This document shows positions 6,989 to 13,002 of a stretch of DNA of 25,607 nucleotides, piece after piece. The stretch's first letter is position 1. The number at the start of each line of letters is the position of its first letter. The position numbers were made by a program, and so were the translations under genes. Origin of the DNA: a virus; the IMG/VR virus record IMGVR_UViG_3300023179_000464, positions 1-25,607 of that record; one strand, 5' to 3'. The notes under the pieces were generated by a model. That model saw only the letters and a list, made by a program, of their open reading frames with translations, did no database searches and was not told the origin of the DNA.

Positions 6989-7186
6989 TTAACAACCGCT
7001 TACTATAGAATTAATATATTCTTTTGCTTTTTGTAATAATTCAAACTCAATTAATAATCTATCTTTTTCGTACACGAAAAACTTATTACTTTCACATCTT
7101 ATAACATATTGTTCGTAAGCTATACTTTCTATAGGCTGTGCGTTAACCTCCTTTAAATAGAGGTTTAGCCTATCTATAAATCTCAT
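6989..7186 (-). CDS. Hypothetical protein, 65 aa
   Basis: Small soluble protein, helix-strand-helix by eye: MRFIDRLNLYLKEVNAQPIE, then YVIRCESNKFFVYEKDRLLI and a C-terminal helix QKAKEYINSIVSGC. The pattern of a strand pair followed by a helix with AKEYI resembles small phage proteins of unknown function. A perfect T4-type late box TATAAATA lies 6 nt upstream of the ATG, so it is probably a late, leaderless gene. Confidence 0.72.
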   Translation of the reverse strand: MRFIDRLNLYLKEVNAQPIESIAYEQYVIRCESNKFFVYEKDRLLIEFELLQKAKEYINSIVSGC

Positions 7187-7192
7187 ATCATA

Positions 7193-7200
7193 TATTTATA
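7193..7200 (-). promoter_or_regulatory. Perfect T4-type late promoter TATAAATA
   Basis: Exact TATAAATA, 6 nt before the ATG of the 65-aa gene. It overlaps the TAA stop of the 33-aa membrane peptide upstream. It anchors the reading of the weaker xxTAAATA boxes as late promoters. Confidence 0.8.
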
Positions 7201-7297
7201 GTTTAGTAAAATGATCTAATAAAATCCAAATAACACCAATACTTACCCAATATATCAAACAATAAAGAATGGTTTTCTTCCAGTTTATTTCATCCAT
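7196..7297 (-). CDS. Membrane peptide, 33 aa
   Basis: MDEINWKKTILYCLIYWVSIG...: one membrane segment (residues 9-27) followed by a short LLDHFTKL tail. The start is 1 nt after the stop of the 51-aa gene (TAG-T-ATG), typical of the coupled starts here. No family recognised. Retained because position, coupling and a clean hydrophobic segment match its neighbours. Confidence 0.45.
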   Translation of the reverse strand: MDEINWKKTILYCLIYWVSIGVIWILLDHFTKL

Positions 7298-7298
7298 A

Positions 7299-7454
7299 CT
7301 AACTACTACTCTTAATACCTTTTTTTATTCTATCAATATATTCAAAATAAAGTCGACGAAACTTTCTACAGCTATCAGCTTTCTCCTGTCTGAGTATTTC
7401 GTCTTTACAAAATACTTTATACAACCAACGTTTAATGTTATAAAAAACTTTCAT
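7299..7454 (-). CDS. Basic hypothetical protein, 51 aa
   Basis: MKVFYNIKRWLYKVFCKDEI..., strongly basic and aromatic, with an amphipathic N-terminal helix and two cysteines (16, 29), ending DRIKKGIKSSS. It may bind membranes or nucleic acid; nothing specific can be said. A TTGATT-16-TATATT promoter lies 13 nt upstream, so this gene would have a short leader of about 6 nt, unlike most others. Confidence 0.5.
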   Translation of the reverse strand: MKVFYNIKRWLYKVFCKDEILRQEKADSCRKFRRLYFEYIDRIKKGIKSSS

Positions 7455-7467
7455 GAAGTTTTAATTC

Positions 7468-7495
7468 AATATAGACATACTAAAAATTAAATCAA
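7468..7495 (-). promoter_or_regulatory. Sigma-70-like promoter for the 51-aa gene
   Basis: TTGATT (7490-7495), 16 nt, TATATT (7468-7473); ATG 13 nt further on. Immediately follows the stop of the 52-aa membrane gene. Confidence 0.5.
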
Positions 7496-7496
7496 G

Positions 7497-7655
7497 TTAA
7501 ATCTTTTTGGCTAATTCCATATAAAGAAAGCCACCATTTGCTAAAGCATAACCTCCCCACACCCAAGCCATACCCCAATTATGCTTAATAAAATAGCTTA
7601 TAGATATAGCCGAATAAAGAACAGTAACTGTAGCGATAAGCCACAAACTACTCAC
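7497..7655 (-). CDS. Two-span membrane protein, 52 aa, GTG start
   Basis: Reads (V/M)SSLWLIATVTVLYSAISIS...: two hydrophobic segments (residues 4-23 and 29-45) separated by FIKHNWGM, with a GYALANGGFLYMELAKKI end. The GTG start is supported by a GATAAATA late box exactly 5 nt upstream, the same geometry as at ATG starts. Small two-span proteins expressed late are holin-like in size, but no lysis gene is nearby, so this is only a possibility. Confidence 0.65.
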   Translation of the reverse strand: MSSLWLIATVTVLYSAISISYFIKHNWGMAWVWGGYALANGGFLYMELAKKI

Positions 7656-7660
7656 CAAAG

Positions 7661-7668
7661 TATTTATC
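7661..7668 (-). promoter_or_regulatory. T4-like late promoter GATAAATA, 5 nt from GTG
   Basis: GATAAATA, CTTTG, GTG. The box contains the TAA stop of the 7664-7975 gene. Confidence 0.7.
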
Positions 7669-7975
7669 TAAATTCCCAGGTCTCGTTAATAAGATTCTCT
7701 GATTTATTATGATAATGTTTAGACATATTATAAAATGCCTTAGAAAGGTAAAGAGAGACCGAAGAAAACGTACTATAAACAGTTTGCTGCATGATTTTAA
7801 GAAGCAAATTTGTATCAGCAAGCAATTCTGTCAATTGAGGGATAAGAAAATTTTTAGTAAACCTAACTAGTGTTCCGATTATATCTGCAATGAAGTTTGT
7901 AATTGAAAATAAGGCAGTTAAAGCAAAAAACAAGAATGTACGAATAGCGTCAATAAAAAATTCAGTTATTTTCAT
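7664..7975 (-). CDS. Membrane-associated hypothetical protein, 103 aa
   Basis: One or two hydrophobic segments (residues 10-45: TFLFFALTALFSITNFIADI) followed by amphipathic helices rich in Leu, Thr and Ser, and a polar HYHNKSENLINETWEFR tail. The ATG overlaps the end of the 7962-8273 gene by 14 nt, so the two are translationally coupled. No family recognised; possible inner-membrane accessory protein. Confidence 0.7.
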   Translation of the reverse strand: MKITEFFIDAIRTFLFFALTALFSITNFIADIIGTLVRFTKNFLIPQLTELLADTNLLLKIMQQTVYSTFSSVSLYLSKAFYNMSKHYHNKSENLINETWEFR

Positions 7976-8273
7976 TACGAACCTTTAAAAAGAATCTAAC
8001 TTCCTTTTCTGGACGCTTGAACTTAACTTTAAACTCTTCAATTAAAGGGTTACTAGCTTTGACAATAACGACTTGTGCATTAAAATCTTTTCGAACTACA
8101 TTGTCTAATCCTTGAATGTAGAAGGAAGCTTCAAGCCCGTTATTGTTATATCGTGCACAATCATTAACAATTCTATCTTCACTTACCTCTAACCCTAGAT
8201 TAGTGAATACACTCCCTACACTACTAACAATTTTTGCTCTAATATTGTTACCAATTTCTTGTGCTAAGCTCAT
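7962..8273 (-). CDS. Hypothetical protein, 103 aa
   Basis: Small alpha/beta protein: N-terminal helix (SLAQEIGNNIRAKIVSSVGS), then NGLEASFYIQGLDNVVRKDFNAQVVIV and a basic C-terminal strand region. No recognised domain. A possible promoter TTGCAC-16-TAAATT sits 5 nt upstream; otherwise it belongs to the RadA-like gene's unit, beginning 13 nt after the 8287 gene. Confidence 0.7.
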   Translation of the reverse strand: MSLAQEIGNNIRAKIVSSVGSVFTNLGLEVSEDRIVNDCARYNNNGLEASFYIQGLDNVVRKDFNAQVVIVKASNPLIEEFKVKFKRPEKEVRFFLKVRNENN

Positions 8274-8278
8274 AGTTT

Positions 8279-8306
8279 AATTTAATTTAAGAAAAAGATT
8301 GTGCAA
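8279..8306 (-). promoter_or_regulatory. Possible sigma-70-like promoter (103-aa gene)
   Basis: TTGCAC (8301-8306), 16 nt, TAAATT (8279-8284), then AAACT and ATG. Weaker than the others, with the same position relative to the start codon. Confidence 0.4.
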
Positions 8307-8502
8307 GTTCTTCTAAAACTTTCTGTCTCTCTTCAATCACTTCAACCAAAGTGTCGTGGCCAATAGAATGACCACAACCCAAAAAGACTCTGAATACAGG
8401 AACACCGGGAAAGAGCTGAGTATAAACTGTACGAGTCTTCCTATTGTATGTGTAATCATAAACTTGATCTCCTAAATTTAAACTAACGTTAACCTCATCC
8501 AT
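8287..8502 (-). CDS. Hypothetical protein, 71 aa
   Basis: MDEVNVSLNLGDQVYDYTYN..., a beta-rich front with FRVFLGCGHSIGH in the middle and a C-terminal helix VIEERQKVLEELAQSFS. One cysteine and two histidines are close together (CGHSIGH) but no further ligands are evident. It overlaps the end of the RadA-like gene by 8 nt (ATGGATGA), so translation is coupled. That association may be functional, but no role is known. Confidence 0.7.
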   Translation of the reverse strand: MDEVNVSLNLGDQVYDYTYNRKTRTVYTQLFPGVPVFRVFLGCGHSIGHDTLVEVIEERQKVLEELAQSFS

Positions 8503-9418
8503 TATTCTTTACCTCTACAGAAGGTTTAACGTACGAGGCTTCCGCTCCTCGTCCTTGCTTGATGAGCTTAAGTTCGTTGCAAAGCTCACGAAGTAGAAAT
8601 GCCGCGCGAGTAGAATCAATTCCTAGCTTTTGAGTAACCTCGTAAATATTAATCTTATCAAGTTTAAGAATCTGATCGCGCTGCTCCTTTTTCTTATCAG
8701 ACTTAGTAGGTTTATCATCCTTCTCTTCACTATCTACAATAACCTCTTTATCAAAGTCGTATCCAGAATATTCGATATAACATTCAATATCAGTTGCTGG
8801 TCCAAACCTATTTTTATCAAATCGAATACACCGAGCATTAGTATCTGCGTCCTTGATCTGATGGATAGAAACATTCACATCAACGGCGTGAATAATAAGA
8901 GAACTACCTTTAATACCACCCGCCTTAGTATTGTGACAGATTAGAATAACCGCACATTCAGTTTCCTTAGCACGAACAACCAATTTCTCTATACAATACT
9001 TTTCAAGGTCACGTCCTCGCTTATTACCTTTAACCAGACCTTGGAAACTATCGATAACGATGACATCCAGGTCTTCCATATACTTGGAAATAGTATCTAC
9101 CTCACTCTCGTTACAAACCTCAATGTTCTTAACCTGCAATCGCTTACAAGCCATAGCCAGCTGGGCAACACTCTCCTCGGAAGAACAATAACCAACCTTA
9201 TGACCTTGATTATTCAACAGTTCAAGTAACTGAAGAACAAAGGTCGTCTTACCCATACCTGCACGAGCGGTTAAGGTAATAGAGGATCCAGGAAGGATAC
9301 CATCACCAAAAGCTGCATCGATCTTTTCGTTACCGCACTTCATCCTACGATAGTAAACATCGGGGATAGTAACCTGCGAAACGTTCTGAAACTTCGTACT
9401 GCCTACTTTAATGTTCAT
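8495..9418 (-). CDS. RadA/Sms-like RecA-fold ATPase with C-terminal winged helix, 307 aa
   Basis: Walker A ARAGMGKTT (51-59), preceded by GDGILPGSSITLT as in the RadA/KaiC/DnaB group; Walker B DVIVIDS (118-124); HNTKAGGIKGSSLIIHAVD (162-180); and KNRFG at 202-206. KNRFG is the signature motif of bacterial RadA (Sms), a branch-migration motor. The RadA N-terminal zinc finger and C-terminal Lon-like domain are absent. After a charged linker (229-247) there is a putative winged helix (about 250-297). Likely roles are recombination-dependent replication or replisome loading on phage DNA. A DnaB-type helicase is less likely because of KNRFG. Strong leaderless early promoter; heads a unit with 8287. 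Confidence 0.85.
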   Translation of the reverse strand: MNIKVGSTKFQNVSQVTIPDVYYRRMKCGNEKIDAAFGDGILPGSSITLTARAGMGKTTFVLQLLELLNNQGHKVGYCSSEESVAQLAMACKRLQVKNIEVCNESEVDTISKYMEDLDVIVIDSFQGLVKGNKRGRDLEKYCIEKLVVRAKETECAVILICHNTKAGGIKGSSLIIHAVDVNVSIHQIKDADTNARCIRFDKNRFGPATDIECYIEYSGYDFDKEVIVDSEEKDDKPTKSDKKKEQRDQILKLDKINIYEVTQKLGIDSTRAAFLLRELCNELKLIKQGRGAEASYVKPSVEVKNNG

Positions 9419-9424
9419 ACTACT

Positions 9425-9453
9425 AGTATAATGGAACCTATGGTTTTTGTCAA
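9425..9453 (-). promoter_or_regulatory. Sigma-70 promoter, leaderless start (RadA-like gene)
   Basis: TTGACA (9448-9453), 17 nt, TATACT (9425-9430), AGTAGT, then ATG. The -35 contains the TGA stop of the 40-aa gene, as part of AAAGCTTGAC. Confidence 0.88.
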
Positions 9454-9572
9454 GCTTTATTTTTGTTAACCAACATTTCGATTTCTTCTATTTCTTCTTC
9501 TGTTAGTTGGTCTGCGATACTAGGATCATGTTGAATTCGATATAAAATGTCTAGTGCTTCTTTTTTTGTCAT
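9450..9572 (-). CDS. Small acidic helical protein, 40 aa
   Basis: MTKKEALDILYRIQHDPSIA then DQLTEEEIEEIEMLVNKNKA: two amphipathic helices separated by a proline turn. It starts within ATGA overlapping the stop of the 36-aa membrane peptide and ends KA-TGA inside the -35 box of the next promoter. Codon pattern and helical periodicity look real; function unknown. Confidence 0.6.
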   Translation of the reverse strand: MTKKEALDILYRIQHDPSIADQLTEEEIEEIEMLVNKNKA

Positions 9573-9679
9573 TTAGTTAAAAGGTTGTGAACAACCATAC
9601 CAATAATAATTATAATTACCCAACTAAAAAGTCCAAGTAATAAAGTCCATATAAAAGATACTTTTTTAATTATGTTCAT
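9569..9679 (-). CDS. Single-span membrane peptide, 36 aa
   Basis: MNIIKKVSFIWTLLLGLFSW followed by an isoleucine run and MVVHNLLTK: one long hydrophobic segment (residues 8-31) with a basic start. Joined by 4-nt ATGA overlaps on both sides (with the 9676 and 9450 genes), strong evidence of translational coupling. Confidence 0.6.
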   Translation of the reverse strand: MNIIKKVSFIWTLLLGLFSWVIIIIIGMVVHNLLTK

Positions 9680-9969
9680 GTCTTCTTTCTTTTTGCTACT
9701 CTACGGTTTTTCTTAGGTTTAGGAGGAAATTCTCCAAGATCAAAATTTTCTATAATTTGAATAAGCTTTTTATGATTTTTTTCAGCTATCTTTTCGTTTT
9801 CTCTAATAAGATCCATATAATGATCTTCAGCAACTTTAATAAGTCTATCTAGAGCAACAGTACTATTAATATCATTATAGTTATTAAAGTATGTTTTCTG
9901 CCATCCTAAAAACTCTTCAACAAAGTTAAAAAGTTTTCTCTTTGTAAAAATTAAATCTCTATTACTCAT
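9676..9969 (-). CDS. Hypothetical helical protein with basic tail, 97 aa
   Basis: Almost entirely helical (FTKRKLFNFVEEFLGWQKTY; LDRLIKVAEDHYMDLIRENE), with a Pro/Lys/Arg-rich tail (PPKPKKNRRVAKRKKT) suggesting nucleic-acid or membrane contact. No family recognised. Overlaps its upstream neighbour by 4 nt. Confidence 0.7.
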   Translation of the reverse strand: MSNRDLIFTKRKLFNFVEEFLGWQKTYFNNYNDINSTVALDRLIKVAEDHYMDLIRENEKIAEKNHKKLIQIIENFDLGEFPPKPKKNRRVAKRKKT

Positions 9970-10247
9970 GCCATTAACTCCTTCATACGCTCTCGGCTTG
10001 CTAGAAGCTCTACAAGAGTAGAAATATATGTAGCAAAATCTTTACCGCTGCTTTTCCACAAACTAAACAGTTCATGATTAATATCTGAAGAACTAATTCC
10101 GCACCCCTCAGGAAGCATCCCGCTTTTAACAATACTATATGCGGCTGCAGACCTACTGTTAGCTCGAATCTCAAAAGGAAGACTGTTCATCATATCTGCC
10201 CATTGCTCCCAATCCTGTATAAATGTATCTTTTCGTTTCTTCATCAT
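9966..10247 (-). CDS. Hypothetical helical protein, 93 aa
   Basis: Begins MMKKRKDTFIQDWEQWADMM and continues with short helices (PFEIRANSRSAAAYSIVKSG; DFATYISTLVELLASRERMK). Contains GCGISSSDINHELFSLW. No known domain. First gene of a four-gene early unit. The ATG lies 6 nt past TATAAT; an AGGAG lies in that gap but may not be transcribed if initiation is at the ATG. Confidence 0.72.
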   Translation of the reverse strand: MMKKRKDTFIQDWEQWADMMNSLPFEIRANSRSAAAYSIVKSGMLPEGCGISSSDINHELFSLWKSSGKDFATYISTLVELLASRERMKELMA

Positions 10248-10253
10248 ACTCCT

Positions 10254-10281
10254 ATTATATGTGAAATGTAAATTTAGTCAA
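10254..10281 (-). promoter_or_regulatory. Sigma-70 promoter, leaderless start (93-aa gene)
   Basis: TTGACT (10276-10281), 16 nt, perfect TATAAT (10254-10259), AGGAGT, then ATGATG. The -35 holds the TGA stop of the DUF2452-like gene within AAAGCTTGAC. Confidence 0.88.
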
Positions 10282-10655
10282 GCTTTTTCGAAAAAACCTA
10301 AACCGTTATAACGACACTTACTTACAAAGCTTTCCTTACACATTAGAAATCGTTCTGGCTCAATAAGACTCATAAATTTATGCCCTTCATGATCATAAAG
10401 ATAATAGTAATGACCTGCTACAGGAATAAAATTGTGTTCAAAACCATCTACAAAAATATTATAATGATACAAATCTTCTAACTCCTTATATTCTCTTTGC
10501 AAGTCACCTAGCCGAGCTTTAATTTTATTGTTAAGATTGTTTTGAGTGTCGTTTTTAAACTGATGAATATTTTCTAGCTCAAGCTTAGGTGCGCTATATT
10601 CTGCAATATAGTTTTGTGATGCTCTATTCTCTATAGTATGATCAGGACGGCTCAT
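10278..10655 (-). CDS. DUF2452-like protein, 125 aa
   Basis: The order ENRASQNY...YSAPKLELENI, a long central helix (KARLGDLQREYKELEDLYHY), then FIPVAGHYYYLYDHEGHKFM and SLIEPERF resembles the DUF2452 family (C1orf50-like). In that family an N-terminal NRAS, a helix and a 'VkrpGqtYhLYr...fSlisPeEw' C-terminus are usual (recalled, not searched). Function of the family is unknown. The start at MSRPDHT (14-nt overlap) is preferred over the ATG 27 nt upstream (41-nt overlap). Ends KA-TGA inside the next -35 box. Confidence 0.7.
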   Translation of the reverse strand: MSRPDHTIENRASQNYIAEYSAPKLELENIHQFKNDTQNNLNNKIKARLGDLQREYKELEDLYHYNIFVDGFEHNFIPVAGHYYYLYDHEGHKFMSLIEPERFLMCKESFVSKCRYNGLGFFEKA

Positions 10656-10902
10656 AGCATTCAGCTCCCGCTTGATGTTCAAATGTTAAGAATCCAAACC
10701 TATAATTGTTACGGTTAACACAAATACCCCAATCCTGGCCTAATTCTCCTTCTAAAGGTTTATAGTACTTGCACCCCATAGAGCAATCAGGATAACTTCT
10801 ATCAGGATTTTCCCATCTTTTTACATTTCCGTAAGGCTCATAGTCTTTAGGAAGCCTTACCACAACATTCATCAATTCGTTATGAAGCGCTTCAGAGGTC
10901 AT
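10642..10902 (-). CDS. Cysteine-containing hypothetical protein, 86 aa
   Basis: Central pattern DCSMGCKYYKPLEGELGQDW then GICVNRNNYRFGFLTFEHQ and AGAECYEPS. Four cysteines (C-x3-C, then two spaced singles) could bind a metal. The string 'PLeG-LG-DWG-C-N...LTFEHQ...C' recurs in bacterial and phage proteins of unknown function that I recognise by pattern only. The start overlaps the 10892 gene by 11 nt. Confidence 0.72.
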   Translation of the reverse strand: MTSEALHNELMNVVVRLPKDYEPYGNVKRWENPDRSYPDCSMGCKYYKPLEGELGQDWGICVNRNNYRFGFLTFEHQAGAECYEPS

Positions 10903-11218
10903 TAAACTGTCTTAATTTAAAATTATCATCTGCAACTATCTCACTAGCCATATCAATTACTCCATTTACATATGCATCAGAACCTGAACTATACATTCTT
11001 AACAAACCAAATTTTTCTTTTATTTGAGTAAATTCAATTTGCTCTTTAATGCTATCACAATAACCTTGGATTAAATTGCAAGCTTTATATATAACACTAA
11101 ACCATTCATCAGGAGTATCTATACCCCATCCCATAGCAGACTCTGTAATTGGCAGATCTTTTTGACGAAAAAGCTTGGGAAAATCTTTGTAGAGCTTATT
11201 TTCTAACTCTGGTTTCAT
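10892..11218 (-). CDS. Hypothetical phage protein, 108 aa
   Basis: LYKDFPKLFRQKDLPITESA, MGWGIDTPDEWFSVI, then IKEKFGLLRMYSSGSDAYVN and a final helix with DMASEIVAD. This arrangement (FRQKD, WG, GDGWY-like, KEKFGTLRFY) is common among phage and bacterial proteins of unknown function. Many relatives have a C-terminal cysteine cluster, which is missing here. Possibly a short family member. ATG overlaps the previous stop (TAATG). Confidence 0.72.
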   Translation of the reverse strand: MKPELENKLYKDFPKLFRQKDLPITESAMGWGIDTPDEWFSVIYKACNLIQGYCDSIKEQIEFTQIKEKFGLLRMYSSGSDAYVNGVIDMASEIVADDNFKLRQFNDL

Positions 11219-11379
11219 TAATATTTATAATGTTCTATAAGATGTTCTAAGTGCTCAATTATTGGTTTAAGCTCCAATTGATCGCTTGTAGAACAATAGT
11301 AGTAATATTCTTTTAGAGAGGATCTAATTGTTGCTAATTGATCTACAGTAAACCAAGTATCTATAAGAGTATTATTCAC
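11218..11379 (-). CDS. Hypothetical protein, 53 aa, GTG start
   Basis: A GTG start overlapping the previous stop (GTGAATAA) gives (V/M)NNTLIDTWFTVDQLATIRSS..., ending HLEHLIEHYKY. The longer ATG version would overlap the 11372 gene by 53 nt, so the GTG is preferred. Helical and tyrosine-rich (EYYYYCSTS); no family recognised. Confidence 0.6.
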   Translation of the reverse strand: MNNTLIDTWFTVDQLATIRSSLKEYYYYCSTSDQLELKPIIEHLEHLIEHYKY

Positions 11380-11638
11380 TATTACCCTTCGTATTATGCT
11401 CAGACCAACTATCCTTATATTCAAAAGGTTCTTCGCTAGAAAAGTTATCTACAAACTCTAATTCACCTGCAGGCTCATACCCTATCCCCTTTAAAAAGTC
11501 TTTAATAGCAGGTAAAACTTCATCTAAGCTCTCTGCAACAAATTCATGGGTTACTTTTCTTGAAGAATAATTATTAGTCTCTGAGGATTGCAACTCTCCA
11601 AAAGGTAAATGCTCGCCTTGTAATTTAAATTTAATCAT
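11372..11638 (-). CDS. Hypothetical protein, 88 aa
   Basis: Strand-helix arrangement: MIKFKLQGEHLPFGELQ, VTHEFVAESLDEVLPAIKDF, LKGIGYEPAGELEFVD, with an acidic polar tail. The FVAESLDEVLPAIKDFLKG(I/L)GY segment is like small phage proteins in which a strand pair flanks one helix. Function unknown. ATG overlaps the upstream stop (TATGATTAA). Confidence 0.72.
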   Translation of the reverse strand: MIKFKLQGEHLPFGELQSSETNNYSSRKVTHEFVAESLDEVLPAIKDFLKGIGYEPAGELEFVDNFSSEEPFEYKDSWSEHNTKGNSE

Positions 11639-11876
11639 ATTTTTTTTTCTTTACCTTCTTTTTTTTTATATAAGTAAGCTCAAACTTACTATCTATTGCA
11701 TTTGTAAGAATATAATTTATACCAATATTAAACAACTGATCTTTAGTAGCCACTTTACGACCTAAATTAGTTATTTCTGTAATATATTTGTCCGGGCCTG
11801 TAATATCAGCCTCATAATACTTTACGGGTCTAAAATGCCCTATTTTTATTTTTGGCAACAGTTTAGTATTCTTCAT
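11631..11876 (-). CDS. Hypothetical protein with lysine-rich end, 81 aa
   Basis: MKNTKLLPKIKIGHFRPVKY..., then ITGPDKYITEITNLGRKVAT, a helical YILTNAIDSKFELTY and a KKKKVKKKKYD end. Basic throughout, so nucleic-acid contact is plausible but unproven. Leads a five-gene early unit; predicted leaderless. Confidence 0.7.
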   Translation of the reverse strand: MKNTKLLPKIKIGHFRPVKYYEADITGPDKYITEITNLGRKVATKDQLFNIGINYILTNAIDSKFELTYIKKKKVKKKKYD

Positions 11877-11882
11877 AGTTTA

Positions 11883-11910
11883 AATATAAATGTAAGATAA
11901 AAGAAATCAA
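11883..11910 (-). promoter_or_regulatory. Sigma-70-like promoter, leaderless start (81-aa gene)
   Basis: TTGATT (11905-11910), 16 nt, TATATT (11883-11888), TAAACT, then ATG. The -35 borders the closing stem of the structured region upstream. Confidence 0.7.
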
Positions 11911-12020
11911 GAGAAGAGGAACGATTAAAAACTTAGGTCTTCGCTTTCTATGCTATGTGCTTAGCGCGCAAGAGGTCTAATCTATTCAGTCCCAGCTACA
12001 GGGCCTGCCTCTTTCTCTCG
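11905..12020 (-). ncRNA. Structured intergenic RNA candidate, ~115 nt
   Basis: No ORF. GC content is locally higher than its surroundings. On the minus strand ACGAGAGAAAGAGG at the 5' side can pair with CCTCTTCTCTTG at the 3' side, enclosing AGAGG...CCTCT and GCTA/TAGC helices and CAGGCCCTGTAGCTGGG. No own promoter is evident, so it is probably the 3' end of the 12496-12021 transcript (terminator or stable 3'UTR). tRNA checked and rejected: no D, anticodon or T arm. Confidence 0.5.
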
Positions 12021-12215
12021 TTAAAACTCTTTAAAATTTGTTAAGAATATTTGATGGGGTTGGCCACCAAATTTAGAAGCGAATACTTTATCTCCTCTAA
12101 AAGACTCTATTTGTTCAATTTTCTCTATCTTTCCATGAATAAGATATACAGCTTCCTGATCCAATTCTCCTTTATCCATTGTATTAAGAATATCTCTAAG
12201 TCTGGCGTATGTCAT
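12021..12215 (-). CDS. Hypothetical phage protein, 64 aa
   Basis: MTYARLRDILNTMDKGELDQ EAVYLI... matches in style a frequent phage/bacterial small protein in which 'L-LT-EQLDQ-V-V' is followed by strands. Here those are KIEKIEQIESFRGDKVFASK and HQIFLTNF. Function unknown. Overlaps the preceding gene by 4 nt (ATGA). Confidence 0.7.
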   Translation of the reverse strand: MTYARLRDILNTMDKGELDQEAVYLIHGKIEKIEQIESFRGDKVFASKFGGQPHQIFLTNFKEF

Positions 12216-12496
12216 TTAATTATTGTAAGGCCGTGTTGATCGATATCAACAAGATCATACTCCTTTAGAATAGTTTGTTTAACAGTTGGATAAGAGAGAA
12301 ACGTTTTAGCATCTTTTTCAGAGTTAAAAAAATATTGTTTATCGCGCTTTCCAGAAGCAAGACAAGTACCTCCTCCAACCTCTTTTCCACCAAGCTTATT
12401 AGCAAGAATGCCAAGGCGCTCTTCTTGTGTACTATAACGATACTGTTTTTTAATATATACTAGCAAACTAACTTTGTTCGTTTTGTTTTTCATCAT
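12212..12496 (-). CDS. Hypothetical protein, 94 aa
   Basis: The promoter places the transcription start at the ATGATG at 12496, so the in-frame ATG 6 nt further upstream should not be transcribed. Basic protein: MMKNKTNKVSLLVYIKKQYR, GGKEVGGGTCLASGKRDKQY FFNSEKDAKTFLS and a final strand region. The 'G-gTc...gkrD--F-F-s-edA--F' style resembles small proteins with one alpha/beta unit. No named family. Confidence 0.72.
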   Translation of the reverse strand: MMKNKTNKVSLLVYIKKQYRYSTQEERLGILANKLGGKEVGGGTCLASGKRDKQYFFNSEKDAKTFLSYPTVKQTILKEYDLVDIDQHGLTIIK

Positions 12497-12502
12497 ACCC
12501 AT

Positions 12503-12531
12503 ATTATGAATGAAATTATAATTATTGGCAA
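12503..12531 (-). promoter_or_regulatory. Sigma-70 promoter, leaderless start (94-aa gene)
   Basis: TTGCCA (12526-12531), 17 nt, CATAAT (12503-12508), ATGGGT, ATGATG. It decides the start codon. Confidence 0.78.
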
Positions 12532-12534
12532 GAT

Positions 12535-12738
12535 TTATTTTTTAATAGTTTTTACTTTACAAACCGTTGATTGACATCCAGTTATTTCTTTTATAATTCT
12601 ACTTAACTTACTATTTAAATTACCTAATCCTGTTGGAATACTATTAAACCAATCAAACTTATCAGTTTCAACTTCTATTTCCGTAGGCAAATCAGTCCTT
12701 GCTGAGTCATATTTTATATCGTAAATTCTCCAACGCAC
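12535..12738 (-). CDS. Hypothetical protein, 67 aa, GTG start
   Basis: The GTG at 12738, 4 nt past the upstream stop and 5 nt after an AATAAATA box, is preferred over an ATG that would overlap the previous gene by 44 nt. Sequence (V/M)RWRIYDIKYDSARTDLPTE IEVETDKFDW..., then SKLSRIIKEITGCQSTVCK. The 'YDI-YD-...LPtel-ve' opening followed by 'l-d-IsettG-c-' looks like a common phage small protein of unknown function. Confidence 0.62.
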   Translation of the reverse strand: MRWRIYDIKYDSARTDLPTEIEVETDKFDWFNSIPTGLGNLNSKLSRIIKEITGCQSTVCKVKTIKK

Positions 12739-12742
12739 ATTA

Positions 12743-12937
12743 TTATTTATTCTTACTACTCTCCTCAATAATTTTTTTGTAGTCAAAAACCTCTTCCCAA
12801 TTCATCCATCCTACATTTCCATCATTAAGTTCTACATGAATTTTATTATCTTTTATGTCTTTAATAAATTTTATGTTTTTATTCTGCCTGGCTATAGATA
12901 GAAGCCTAGAATAATATTGATCGGTCATGCTTTGCAT
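12743..12937 (-). CDS. Hypothetical protein, 64 aa
   Basis: MQSMTDQYYSRLLSIARQNK NIKFIKDIKDNKIHVELNDG..., a helix followed by a beta hairpin and NWEEVFDYKKIIEESSKNK. No family recognised. Its ATG lies 6 nt below TATACT; an alternative in-frame ATG (MTDQYY) is 9 nt further in. Single-gene early unit sandwiched between two terminator/promoter junctions. Confidence 0.68.
   Translation of the reverse strand: MQSMTDQYYSRLLSIARQNKNIKFIKDIKDNKIHVELNDGNVGWMNWEEVFDYKKIIEESSKNK
12744..12751 (-). promoter_or_regulatory. T4-like late promoter AATAAATA, 5 nt from GTG
   Basis: AATAAATA, ATAAT, GTG. It includes the TAA stop of the 12743-12937 gene. Confidence 0.6.
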
Positions 12938-12943
12938 TATATT

Positions 12944-12971
12944 AGTATAAAGTAATAAAGCTTTAGTGCAA
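12944..12971 (-). promoter_or_regulatory. Sigma-70 promoter, leaderless start (64-aa gene)
   Basis: TTGCAC (12966-12971), 16 nt, TATACT (12944-12949), AATATA, ATG. Starts right at the end of the terminator above. Confidence 0.75.
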
Positions 12972-13002
12972 TAAAAATCCGGTTTTTTAACGTAGAACCG
13001 GA
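12971..13002 (-). terminator. Intrinsic terminator
   Basis: Stem TCCGGTT (13002-12996) with AACCGGA (12984-12978), then TTTTTAT. Ends the 13129-12971 RNA and/or the 86-aa gene transcript. Confidence 0.8.

Noticed and set aside
10248-10253. AGGAG as a Shine-Dalgarno for the 93-aa gene
   Set aside because: It lies between -10 and start codon, so it would not be in the mRNA if initiation occurs at the ATG. Other genes with the same geometry have no such motif.
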